Positions 6,666-14,505 of a stretch of DNA of 25,467 bases are shown here, in pieces. The DNA comes from a virus. How positions within the stretch are numbered: position 1 is the first letter of the stretch; each line of letters begins with the position of its first letter. Made by a program: the position numbers and the translations under genes. Under the pieces are notes generated by a model that was given only the letters and a program-made list of their open reading frames with translations, did no database searches and had not been told where the DNA came from. The DNA lies in IMG/VR virus record IMGVR_UViG_3300025122_000137, positions 1 through 25,467 of that record; one strand, given 5' to 3'.

Positions 6666-7694
6666 ATGGCTGCTTTATCTGTTAAAAACCCTACTCTTCT
6701 TGATCTGGCGAAAATCACCGCTCCAGACGGGTCCATTGCATCCGTCGTCGAAATCCTCAATGAGACTAATGAGGTGCTCGCCGACATGACGTGGATTGAG
6801 GGTAACCTACCCACCGGCCACCGTTCGAGTATTCGTGCCGGTATCCCGACGCCCACATGGCGCAAACTGTACGGCGGCGTTCAGCCGAACAAGTCGACCA
6901 CAGTGCAGGTCACTGACAACACTGGTATGTTGGAAGCCTACTCCGAGGTCGATAAAGCTTTGGCTGATCTGAACGGCAATACTGCGTCGTTCCGCTTGCA
7001 GGAAGACAAACCTCACATCGAAGGCATGAACCAAGAGATCGTCAGCACTCTCTTTTACGGCAATGAAAGCACGGAGCCTGAAGCCTTTACCGGCTTGTCT
7101 CCGCGTTTCGCTAACCTGACTTCCGATGCGAACTCCGATAACGTCATTGACGGCGGCGGTTCCGGTTCCGACAACGCTTCCATCTGGTTGGTTGTTTGGG
7201 GTCCGAGCACCTGCCACGGCATTATCCCGAAGGGTTCTAGCGCCGGCCTCAAAGTAACCGACATGGGCGAGCAGACTATCGAAGACGCCTCTGACGGAAG
7301 CAACTCTGGCCGCATGCAAGCCTATCGGACGCATTACCGTTGGGACGCTGGCCTCACTGTTCGCGATTGGCGCTATATCGTGCGCATCGCCAACATCGAC
7401 AAGTCGGCTTTGATCAGGACTTACACCGCCGGCACATTCGCCGCCGGTGCTATCCTTCCCGACCTGATGTTCCAGGCGCTTCGCTTGGTTCCGAACCTTT
7501 CCGCTGGCCGTCCTGCTTTCTATATGAGCAGGGACATCGCCACCTGGGTTGCGCGTCAGAGCGCGGCCATGGGTAACGCCAACGCTGTCACCATCGACAC
7601 CGTTGCCGGCGATACCAAGATGACCGAGCGGTTCAATGGTATTCCGATGCGGCGTGTCGATGCGCTCTCCGCTGACGAAGCTGCCTTAACTTAA
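6666..7694 (+). CDS. Major capsid protein
   Basis: A 342-residue protein following the scaffold gene behind an AGAGAAAGGGC ribosome-binding site. Recognisable parts are the N-terminal NPTLLDLAKITAPDGSI, the LPTGHRSSIRAGIPTPTWRK segment (about 49-68), a loop-rich middle, the GLTVRDWRYIVRIANIDKS helix, and the C-terminal GIPMRRVDALSADEAAL. These match the major capsid family of BPP-1-like and many environmental podoviruses. That family has an HK97-type fold, with an altered chain topology described for BPP-1. Its codons are unusually regular (Gly GGC, Ala GCC/GCT, Asn AAC), as expected for a very highly expressed gene. The cement protein gene follows directly. Confidence 0.92.
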   Translation: MAALSVKNPTLLDLAKITAPDGSIASVVEILNETNEVLADMTWIEGNLPTGHRSSIRAGIPTPTWRKLYGGVQPNKSTTVQVTDNTGMLEAYSEVDKALADLNGNTASFRLQEDKPHIEGMNQEIVSTLFYGNESTEPEAFTGLSPRFANLTSDANSDNVIDGGGSGSDNASIWLVVWGPSTCHGIIPKGSSAGLKVTDMGEQTIEDASDGSNSGRMQAYRTHYRWDAGLTVRDWRYIVRIANIDKSALIRTYTAGTFAAGAILPDLMFQALRLVPNLSAGRPAFYMSRDIATWVARQSAAMGNANAVTIDTVAGDTKMTERFNGIPMRRVDALSADEAALT

Positions 7695-7717
7695 TCGGTG
7701 GATGAAGGAGATAAACC

Positions 7718-8194
7718 ATGATTATGGACGAAAGACTTGAGTTCGCTGATGACGTAAGTGTTGCGGCGGCTGCTGGTACCGCGCTAATCGGAAGTCAGAT
7801 AGATATGACTGTTGCTCGCGACATTGGCAACGGCCAGCCTATCTATGTGGTTATCCGTACGGGTGGCACCGAGATCATCACTGGCGGCTCTGCTGGTACC
7901 CTTCAGTTTAAAGTGGCTTCCGACGCTACGGCTGCTATTGCGACTGATGGTTCAGCGACTGAGCATATTCTTACCGATACGCTTGTCACCGATGATGCGA
8001 GCAACAACTCTGCTCTCTTCAACGCTGGCGGGCTTATCTACTTCGGCGCACTTCCGCAGGAAGGCCCCTCTTACGAGAGGTTCCTTGGCATCCTTGCCGT
8101 GACTGCCACCACCACGACTACGGCGGGTACGATTAATGCGTATCTGACGTTCGACGCGGCTGGCTGGAAGTCCTACGCGGACGCTAGCAACTAG
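7718..8194 (+). CDS. Bbp16-family capsid cement protein
   Basis: A 158-residue beta-rich protein starting MIMDERLEFADDVSV, with ARDIGNGQPIYVVIRTGG and a T/G/A-rich second half ending in LTFDAAGWKSY. This pattern (M..D..L.F.D, then DIG.G.P.YVV) matches the Bbp16 capsid cement/stabilisation proteins. In BPP-1 the cement protein is a jellyroll that decorates and clamps the major capsid shell. It lies 23 bases after the capsid gene with a near-ideal ribosome-binding site (AAGGAGAT), and a strong hairpin follows, so a high expression level matching the capsid protein is expected. Confidence 0.85.
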   Translation: MIMDERLEFADDVSVAAAAGTALIGSQIDMTVARDIGNGQPIYVVIRTGGTEIITGGSAGTLQFKVASDATAAIATDGSATEHILTDTLVTDDASNNSALFNAGGLIYFGALPQEGPSYERFLGILAVTATTTTTAGTINAYLTFDAAGWKSYADASN

Positions 8195-8203
8195 CAGATT
8201 GTG

Positions 8204-8237
8204 GGGGGGAGCTAAGGCGCTCCCCCCAACGATCTTT
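8204..8237 (+). terminator. Strong hairpin after the capsid/cement genes
   Basis: A nine-pair stem, GGGGGGAGC (8204-8212) and GCTCCCCCC (8219-8227), closes a six-base loop, followed by AACGATCTTTA. The stem is very stable, but the following T run is short. It may be a leaky intrinsic terminator or an RNA 3'-end stabiliser that raises capsid mRNA over downstream genes. It begins ten bases after the cement protein stop. Confidence 0.6.
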
Positions 8238-8250
8238 ATGGAGAGAAGAC

Positions 8251-8604
8251 ATGATTGTAGAGTTTAAAAATACATTTCATGTGCCGGGCTTCGGAAGACG
8301 ACGGTTTGAGAGGGGCGTTGTTTATGACGTGCCTGATGCGTTGAAGACCATCTTACCTACTTCTGCTAAAATCCTTCCTTCAAGTTTTGCGAAGGACAAG
8401 GAGCAGGAGAAAGCAAAGGAAGAACTTCACGTGGCTGACTTAGCCCGTGCTGCGTCGGAAGGCACCGCACAAAAGGCACTCGAACAGGCCGGTATGGCTG
8501 GTTATGTGGACGCGAGCGACGAAGCTCCCGTCGACGCAGAACCAGAGGTTCAGGCCAAACGATCCCCTGGAAGACCACGCAAAAAGAGAGGATTTTGCAC
8601 ATGA
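8251..8604 (+). CDS. Small protein with AT-hook-like C-terminus (117 aa)
   Basis: The N-terminal 45 residues (MIVEFKNTFHVPGFGRRRF, then GVVYDVPDALKTIL) look like a small beta-barrel-type domain often found just after podovirus capsid genes. The middle is helical and charged (KEQEKAKEELHVADLARAAS). The end is RSPGRPRKKRG (107-114), which carries the GRP core flanked by basic residues typical of an AT-hook, a minor-groove DNA-binding motif. Function is unknown. A head-completion or DNA-contacting virion role is possible by position. It overlaps the next gene by four bases (ATGA at 8601-8604). Confidence 0.75.
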   Translation: MIVEFKNTFHVPGFGRRRFERGVVYDVPDALKTILPTSAKILPSSFAKDKEQEKAKEELHVADLARAASEGTAQKALEQAGMAGYVDASDEAPVDAEPEVQAKRSPGRPRKKRGFCT

Positions 8605-9764
8605 AAACGCTCATGAAAAGTCTGCTGTTGGTTGCACTGCTCGCTTTTGTCCCTGGCTTGGCTAAGGCTGAGTTTGGGTATAAGATTGACAGCGCCACGG
8701 TAGACGACGTAACGACTACTGCTTGCACTACTGGGCGTAACCAGACAGTCAGCGGTTTCTTCAACGGCGTAGATGCCGATCAGATTTGGCGGCTTGAGAA
8801 AGAAACCGGTTCCCGGGGTTCTGGCGCTTGGCGCCCGATTTCGGGGTACTCTGATGTATTTCCGACTGCCAATGGCGGTGCTGCGGTTGCTAACGCGGTC
8901 CAGATTATGCGCTATAGCTCAGAAGAGGCTGCCTGTTTCCGTCTCCACATGACTACGGACGGCGGCGGCACTGCTCAGGTTCAACTCGTAACGAACCGTG
9001 ACAATGTTACGGCTAATCAGCCCCGCTCCACCCACTTTGAACTCTTTGACGATTTCTTCCAGAGTCTTCTTCCGGTGGCGGCGCTAGGCAGTCAAGCCGA
9101 TTGGATTGGGTTCTTAGGAACTTCCCAGAACAATGTTGTGGCCATTGGTGAGGCTTCCCCTGAAGGTATTATGACCTTGACGGGCGGCGACACTGGCGAT
9201 ATCGAAGATTATTCTGAAGTTACTCTCGGCCTCGATGCTTATGGGGCTACCGTCAGCGAAGGTTTGATTATCTTCGAAGCTCGGCTGTCCATGGAAGACA
9301 TTGATGCTGGCGACGTGAACTTCGGCCTAACTGAAGATGTTGCGGTTAACGCTCACGAAGAGAATGAGTTCTTCGTGAACACCAATGTCATCACCGACAA
9401 ATCGACGGTCGATAGCGCAGTGATGTTTGCGTATTCTTCGGATGCGTATCTGCCTCTACTTTGGCACGCTGTCTCGACCAACGGCACGGCGATTGGTAAT
9501 GCTGCTGATGAATATTCCCTCGGGAACTCCCCGACTGCGGCCACCTACCAACTCTTCCGTATCGAAGTTGATCCCACCGGCCATGCTTATTGGTACGTCA
9601 ATGGCTTGCTGATGGGTGTGGAGCCTCTGGCTGTCGCAGTTGCTGCTACGCTGATGCCTTACTTTGGCGCTGGCTCAGCGGTTGATTGCGCTGGCAGTTG
9701 CGACGTAACGAAACTCGATATTGATTACGTGTACTTCTCGGGCGCTCGTCCGTCTGGTACCTAA
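8601..9764 (+). CDS. Lectin-like structural-cassette protein with Sec signal peptide
   Basis: The ATG at 8601 is chosen: it forms ATGA with the upstream stop and follows an AGAGAGGA site (a TTG six bases earlier is less likely). The 387-residue product begins with a textbook signal peptide: basic MKTLMK, hydrophobic SLLLVALLAFVPGL, and cleavage predicted after AKA (residue 23). Residues 24-145 look beta-rich. Residues 146-385 resemble the concanavalin/LamG-like domain common in phage decoration proteins (FELFDDFF..., EARLSMEDID, YWYVNGLLMGVEP, DIDYVYFS). The mature part has four cysteines (C42, C112, C363, C367), an even number that would suit disulfides outside the cytoplasm. A signal peptide on a gene inside the head-tail cassette is unusual. 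It could be a secreted or periplasmic protein, or a decoration protein with a hydrophobic N-terminus. Family assignment is moderate, and the signal peptide is clear. Confidence 0.75.
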   Translation: MKTLMKSLLLVALLAFVPGLAKAEFGYKIDSATVDDVTTTACTTGRNQTVSGFFNGVDADQIWRLEKETGSRGSGAWRPISGYSDVFPTANGGAAVANAVQIMRYSSEEAACFRLHMTTDGGGTAQVQLVTNRDNVTANQPRSTHFELFDDFFQSLLPVAALGSQADWIGFLGTSQNNVVAIGEASPEGIMTLTGGDTGDIEDYSEVTLGLDAYGATVSEGLIIFEARLSMEDIDAGDVNFGLTEDVAVNAHEENEFFVNTNVITDKSTVDSAVMFAYSSDAYLPLLWHAVSTNGTAIGNAADEYSLGNSPTAATYQLFRIEVDPTGHAYWYVNGLLMGVEPLAVAVAATLMPYFGAGSAVDCAGSCDVTKLDIDYVYFSGARPSGT

Positions 9765-9780
9765 TCTAAGACTTTAGGGC

Positions 9781-9820
9781 GCGGTGGTATCACGTGATAC
9801 CACCGCCCCGCCTCTTCTTT
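9781..9820 (+). terminator. 26-bp perfect palindrome followed by a T-rich tract
   Basis: The stretch 9781-9806 is a perfect palindrome that folds as an 11-pair stem around ACGT. It contains the core GGTATCACGTGATACC (9786-9801). The following CCCCGCCTCTTCTTTTC is pyrimidine/T-rich, so an intrinsic terminator after the signal-peptide gene is plausible. The same core at two other block boundaries, without T tracts, suggests the core also has another role. Confidence 0.55.
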
Positions 9821-9833
9821 TCGGGAGATCGCC

Positions 9834-10433
9834 GTGGCTGCTATAAGCAAAGTCCGTATCGCCAACATGGCTCTGTCGAATATCGGCGCCAAGTCAACTA
9901 TCGAGACGTTCGTAGAAGATAGCGCTGAAGCCCAAGAGATCGACCTCTGGTACGACTACAGCCGCCTTCAAACCCTGATGGCTGCTGATTGGAGTTTCGC
10001 CCGGCGTCGTCTCACGCTTACTACGCATACGGAAGACCCCCCAGGCACCTGGGGCTTCCGCTATGTCTACCCGGCGGACTGTATTTCGTTCCGCCATATC
10101 CAGCATCCCTCGGGCCAGCAAGCGGACGCCATCCCTTTCGAGATCGAGATCGACGCAACGCTTCAGAAAAAGAGCATCCTGACTGATCTGGATGACGCCA
10201 TCGGCGTTTATACCTTCGACCTTGAGACGGTCGATCTCTTCTCCCCGATGTTCGTGGATATGCTGTCGTTTGCCCTGGCATCCCATATTGCCTTCGCGCT
10301 CACCGGCAGCCTCGAACTACGCAAAGAGATGGGCGGAACCTTCTCAGAGATGCGGCGCGTGGCTCCCGCCGACAACGCCAACGAACAAGTAGGACGCTCT
10401 CCCCGAGAAGCTTCATGGATTAGGGACCGCTAA
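9834..10433 (+). CDS. Tail tubular protein A-like head-tail adaptor
   Basis: A 199-residue protein beginning at a GTG (9834) behind a CGGGAGA site. The order of features fits the podovirus tail tube A/adaptor family (T7 gp11 type): helix ISKVRIANMALSNIGAKSTI, then EIDLWYDYSRLQTLMAADWS, then beta segments with FRYVYPADCISFRHI and KKSILTDLDDAIGVYTF, and a C-terminal helical part (DMLSFALASHIAFALTG). It should form the ring that docks under the portal and starts the tail. It is the first gene after the palindrome at 9781-9806 and ends one base before the next start. Confidence 0.85.
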   Translation: MAAISKVRIANMALSNIGAKSTIETFVEDSAEAQEIDLWYDYSRLQTLMAADWSFARRRLTLTTHTEDPPGTWGFRYVYPADCISFRHIQHPSGQQADAIPFEIEIDATLQKKSILTDLDDAIGVYTFDLETVDLFSPMFVDMLSFALASHIAFALTGSLELRKEMGGTFSEMRRVAPADNANEQVGRSPREASWIRDR

Positions 10434-10434
10434 C

Positions 10435-13400
10435 GTGGCCCGATTTATCCAGCCTTCCTTCGCGAAGGGTGAGATCGGCCCTGCCCTCTACGGGCGCGTC
10501 GATATCGCTGCGTATGGCGTTGCTCTCAAGACGGCGCGTAATACTATCGTTCATGCTACTGGCGGTATCAGCAATCGCCCTGGCACGAAGTTCATCTGCC
10601 CTGTCAAGACCCATACGATCACCCCCACGCTCGTTGACTTCCAATTCAAGGCGTCCGATACCTACATCCTTGAGTTCGGCAACCTGTATATGCGGGTGAT
10701 CCGTAACGATGCCCAGGTGCTCACGGATATTGACGCGACGAACACGATCACGGGGATCACGGCAGCTAATCCTGGGGTAGTAACCACTGGAACGCATACT
10801 TACTCCAACGGCGACCATGTCTTCCTGACAGGTATCGTGGGGATGACGGAACTCAATGATCGTTGGTTCATCGTCTCAAGTAAGAGTGCAACGACGTTCC
10901 AACTGACCGACCCGTACGACGGTTCCACGGTAATTGACACCTCTGGGATGACTGCATACTCTTCCGCCGGCTCGGCAGGGAAAGTCTTTGAGCTTACCAC
11001 CACCTACGCTACTGCCGATCTCCCTCAACTCAAGTGGACCCAATCGGCGGATACGCTGACGATTACTCACCCGACGTACCCGCCACGGGAAGTCACTCGC
11101 ACCGGCCATAACGCTTGGACGATTGCGGATATTACGTTTGCTCCTTCTATATCAGCACCCGCTAATGTTGTGGCTACTGAAATTGGGGGACCTCTCACCG
11201 CAGAAACTTGGTATTACACAGTAACTGCTGTTTCAGCGAGTGGAGAAGAAAGTTTACCTGGATTAGGTACAGGGAATATTGCTGATGTATCGGTTGCAAC
11301 TGCGGCTGATCCGGTTGCAATAACTACGGTCGGGGCGCATGGTTTTTTCGATGGAGACGAAGTAGAGATTAGTGGGTTTACGGAAATGACGGAGGTAAAT
11401 AACCGTCGTTTTACCATAACAAAAACCGGGGTTTCTAGTTTTACGCTAGATGGAGAAGATGGCTCAGGATATATTCAAGAAGACACAGGAGGAAACACTG
11501 TTACTCCAGCTTTTAATTTTGAGTTAGCGGGAGATAGCCCCGCCGTGCAAGTTGGGTGGTCGTTAGTGGCAGGTGCGGCGAAATACAATATCTACCGGAG
11601 GAGATTGAAGGGGGATATTTTTGGGCTACTTGCGTCTACTAAAGAAGTTACATATATTGACCGAAGTGTAACCCCAGGCACCGCAGGGACAGAACTCGCT
11701 GAGACAGACGCTAGCATTACCCCACCGTTTTTACGAAATCCGTTTCGTATAGCTAGCGAATTTCCTGGGGCTGTTGGCTATTACCAGCAACGCCGAGTTT
11801 TCGGAGGGTCAACAGGGAAGCCTGATACTTCTGATTATTCTCAAACAGGAAATCAAAAGAACTATACTGCGGGGGGTACTGCTAGCGAAGCTATAACCGC
11901 GACCTTAACCTCCCGCAAAGTGAACCAAATACGCCACTACGTCCCGGGGAAAGATTTAATGATCTTGACGGATGGCTCTGAGTGGCGGATTAATTCAGGC
12001 GACAACTCTGGTTTCTCCGCAGATACGCTTAAACAACAGCCGCAGACGGAATGGGGTGCTAGCCATCTGCGCCCGATTACCATTGGCCCGGTTATCCTAT
12101 ATGTGCAGGAGAATTTAATCTCCGTCAGAAGCCTTAACTACCAATTGAAGGCCGATGCGTACAGTGGCACCGACTTGACGCTCCTAGCCCCTCAAATCTT
12201 CGATGATACCACTGCTGTATCGTGGGCGTTCGCCCGCTCTCCCGATCCGCTGATCCACGTCGTTCGTGCTGATGGCACTGCTGGCGTCTTTACCTTCGAT
12301 CAGGAGCAAGAGGTTCTGGCGTGGTGCCGATGGGACACGCTTGGTAAATTCAAGTGGTGCGCGGCCATGCGGCCTTCCTCGACAGACGTTACTGATGCTC
12401 CCTACTTCGTTGTCGAGCGGGTGATCAACGGGAACACTGTCAAATTGATTGAGCGCGTCGCTAGCCGTAGGTTCTCCACAATTGAGGACGCCTACTTCGT
12501 CGACTGCGGACTGAGCCTTGATACGGCACTGACGATCACGGGCGCTACGGCTGCCGATCCGGTCGTTGTTTCGTCCACCGCGCATGGCTTCTCGGATGGC
12601 GATCTGATTGATATCGAAGGGATCGAGTGGACGAAAGCTTTCGATACCGACGACAACGAGACTAACCCTGACCAACTCAATGGGCGCCGGTACTACGTCG
12701 TCGATAAGAACGCTAATGATTATACGCTGGTAGAGAGCACGAATGGGAAGCCAATCACGGGGATTACGGAAGCTGATCCAGGCGTAGTGACTGCGCCAGC
12801 CCACGGCTTCGCAGACGGCGACATTATCGGCATGACCTCGATTGGGGGCATGACCGAGGCCAACAACAATATCTACAAGGTGGCGAATAAGACGGCGGAT
12901 ACCTTCGAACTCAATAATGTGAGCGATGCCAACATCGACACGTCAAGCGGCTTTACCACTTACACTGGCGGGGGCAACATCTATCATGCTGTCGACGGCT
13001 CTGCTTTCGCCGCCTACGTGAGCGATGGCAAAGCCCGCGTCGCTGTACTCACCCTATCCGGCCTCGACCACCTTGAGGGCGAGACGATCTCGATCCTCGC
13101 CGATGGCTCTCCTGTCACTGGCAAGACGGTGTCGAGCGGTACGATCACTCTTGACACGCGGGCGAGCCGTATCCACGCAGGATTGAAGTACATTTCCGAC
13201 TTTGAACCCTTGAACGTCGAGGCTTCTGACCGTACAATACAAGGAGCATTCACGAAGTTCTCAAAAGTTAACGTCCGTTTCCAGAAGTCCAGGGGTATGC
13301 TAATTGGGCCGAACACTAGCCAGTTGCGTGAGATGAAAGAGCGGGAGTTCGAGAAGATGGGGGAGCCGACAGGGCTATTTACGGGGGACCGCGAGGTGAT

Positions 13401-13500
13401 CTTGTCGCCTAAGTGGGATAGCACCGGACGCTTCTTCATGCGGCAGAACCTGCCTCTTCCCTGGACGATCCTAGCCATCATACCGGAGATCACCGGATGA
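10435..13500 (+). CDS. Tail tubular protein B-like large tail protein with FCCH/FN3-like domains
   Basis: A 1021-residue protein starting at GTG 10435, one base after the previous stop, behind AGGGA. The N-terminus (MARFIQPSFAKGEIGPALYG, ARNTIVHATGGISNRPG) and the core 440-690 (GYYQQRRVFGG, NQIRHYVPGKDLMILTDGSE) match tail tube B/nozzle proteins of podoviruses. Inserted are four FCCH-like repeats (about 105-178, 288-345, 700-768, 774-850). Each has the pattern HGF.DGD...I.G...M.E.N.R.F.V......F.L. An FN3-like domain (about 240-420; TWYYTVTAVSASGEESLPG, then AGAAKYNIYRRR) is interrupted by the second FCCH copy. Bases about 11150-11900 look more A/T-rich with AGA/AGG/TTA/GGA codons, suggesting acquired modules. 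The product should build the tail nozzle, and the extra domains may contact the host surface. Confidence 0.85.
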   Translation: MARFIQPSFAKGEIGPALYGRVDIAAYGVALKTARNTIVHATGGISNRPGTKFICPVKTHTITPTLVDFQFKASDTYILEFGNLYMRVIRNDAQVLTDIDATNTITGITAANPGVVTTGTHTYSNGDHVFLTGIVGMTELNDRWFIVSSKSATTFQLTDPYDGSTVIDTSGMTAYSSAGSAGKVFELTTTYATADLPQLKWTQSADTLTITHPTYPPREVTRTGHNAWTIADITFAPSISAPANVVATEIGGPLTAETWYYTVTAVSASGEESLPGLGTGNIADVSVATAADPVAITTVGAHGFFDGDEVEISGFTEMTEVNNRRFTITKTGVSSFTLDGEDGSGYIQEDTGGNTVTPAFNFELAGDSPAVQVGWSLVAGAAKYNIYRRRLKGDIFGLLASTKEVTYIDRSVTPGTAGTELAETDASITPPFLRNPFRIASEFPGAVGYYQQRRVFGGSTGKPDTSDYSQTGNQKNYTAGGTASEAITATLTSRKVNQIRHYVPGKDLMILTDGSEWRINSGDNSGFSADTLKQQPQTEWGASHLRPITIGPVILYVQENLISVRSLNYQLKADAYSGTDLTLLAPQIFDDTTAVSWAFARSPDPLIHVVRADGTAGVFTFDQEQEVLAWCRWDTLGKFKWCAAMRPSSTDVTDAPYFVVERVINGNTVKLIERVASRRFSTIEDAYFVDCGLSLDTALTITGATAADPVVVSSTAHGFSDGDLIDIEGIEWTKAFDTDDNETNPDQLNGRRYYVVDKNANDYTLVESTNGKPITGITEADPGVVTAPAHGFADGDIIGMTSIGGMTEANNNIYKVANKTADTFELNNVSDANIDTSSGFTTYTGGGNIYHAVDGSAFAAYVSDGKARVAVLTLSGLDHLEGETISILADGSPVTGKTVSSGTITLDTRASRIHAGLKYISDFEPLNVEASDRTIQGAFTKFSKVNVRFQKSRGMLIGPNTSQLREMKEREFEKMGEPTGLFTGDREVILSPKWDSTGRFFMRQNLPLPWTILAIIPEITG

Positions 13501-13961
13501 CCCACTACGAGATAATCCCCGCCACCGAAGAACACGCCTATGCCATGGCCGATCACTTACGCCCGGCGGACGTGAAGGAGCTGTGGGCTGCCTTTCGTTT
13601 GCAGCCGTTGCAGTCTCTTTTGAATTGTTTGCAGGTGTCCCACGAACCCAAGGTCGGCTTAGCGGACGGAGAACTCGTCTGCATCTACGGCGTTGGACAG
13701 GTTTCCGAGTTGAGCCAGATCGGATACCCCTGGTTGCGTACGACCGCGCTGGTGCAAGAGCACAAGGCAGCCTTCTTGCGGCGCACGATGGTATATGTCG
13801 CGAATATGAGGAAACGCCACACCCTGCTCTATAATGTGATAGACGCTCGCAATACTGACGCCTTCCGTTGGATGAAATGGCTGGGTTTCGAGTTTGCACC
13901 TGCTAGGCCATTCGGCCCGGATCAACTGCCGTTCCACGCGGCGACGATGGAGGGCATGTAA
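13497..13961 (+). CDS. T7 gp13-like acetyltransferase-fold protein
   Basis: A 154-residue protein overlapping the previous stop as ATGA. It resembles the T7 gp13-type family, which has a GNAT acetyltransferase-like fold. Supporting features are the start YEIIPATEEHAYAMADHLRP ADVKEL, the central strand region GLADGELVCIYGV, and the C-terminal RNTDAFRWMKWLGFEFAPAR, where N..AFRW...LGF is the usual last GNAT helix and strand. Whether it binds acetyl-CoA is uncertain. In T7 the protein helps assemble the internal core and is not shown to act as an enzyme. Its position before gp14- and gp15-like genes matches T7 gene order. Confidence 0.8.
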   Translation: MTHYEIIPATEEHAYAMADHLRPADVKELWAAFRLQPLQSLLNCLQVSHEPKVGLADGELVCIYGVGQVSELSQIGYPWLRTTALVQEHKAAFLRRTMVYVANMRKRHTLLYNVIDARNTDAFRWMKWLGFEFAPARPFGPDQLPFHAATMEGM

Positions 13962-14503
13962 TGGGCGAAGCTGTGCTCGCGGGTCTCGCACTCGGCACTA
14001 GTGCTCTTGGTACTGGGGTCAGTATCTTCGGCCAGATCAGGCAAGGACAGATACAGAAGCAACAGGCTGAACTCGCGCAAAACGTCGCCCAGAACCAGAT
14101 CAGTGCGCTCGGCCAGGAGAAGGAAGCCGAGACCGGCGATGAAGCGCTACGGCAACGATTGATTGCTGGCGAAGTCAGCGAGGAGCAAGGGAATTTCCAG
14201 GTGGCTGCGGCTGGCCGGGGGGTTCTCGTTAACAAAGGGAGCGCCGGCGCTGGCCGTACTCGTATCGCGGCAGAGGGCAAATATAAGCAGATGCTGTCGC
14301 AAGCAGAGAGTGAGCGGCGCAAACGTAATATTGGTATCCAAATTCAGAATGTGCAAGCCGGCCAAGGGCAGATCGCCCTCAAGGCTGAGAGCGACGCTCT
14401 GGCGACAAAGGTTAAGGTCGGATCGACGGCGCTCACGTCGGTTGGTAAAGCCGCCACGAAGTTCAAGAAGGGCCAGAAAGGTTTAGAGTTTAGGACGACA
14501 TAG
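13961..14503 (+). CDS. T7 gp14-like internal virion protein
   Basis: A 180-residue protein that shares one base with the previous stop (TAATG). It starts with a hydrophobic, glycine-rich segment (VLAGLALGTSALGTGVSIFG, residues 5-24) and continues as glutamine/alanine-rich helices (RQGQIQKQQAELAQNVAQNQ; QNVQAGQGQIALKAESDALA), with a glycine-rich turn near VAAAGRGVLVNKGSAGAG. This is typical of gp14-type core proteins, which enter the outer membrane during ejection and begin the trans-envelope channel. Similarity is by pattern, since these proteins diverge strongly. Confidence 0.75.
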   Translation: MGEAVLAGLALGTSALGTGVSIFGQIRQGQIQKQQAELAQNVAQNQISALGQEKEAETGDEALRQRLIAGEVSEEQGNFQVAAAGRGVLVNKGSAGAGRTRIAAEGKYKQMLSQAESERRKRNIGIQIQNVQAGQGQIALKAESDALATKVKVGSTALTSVGKAATKFKKGQKGLEFRTT

Positions 14504-14505
14504 AG

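Noticed and set aside
8595-8600. TTG start two codons upstream of the signal-peptide gene
   Set aside because: The ATG at 8601 has ATGA coupling and gives a normal signal-peptide start.
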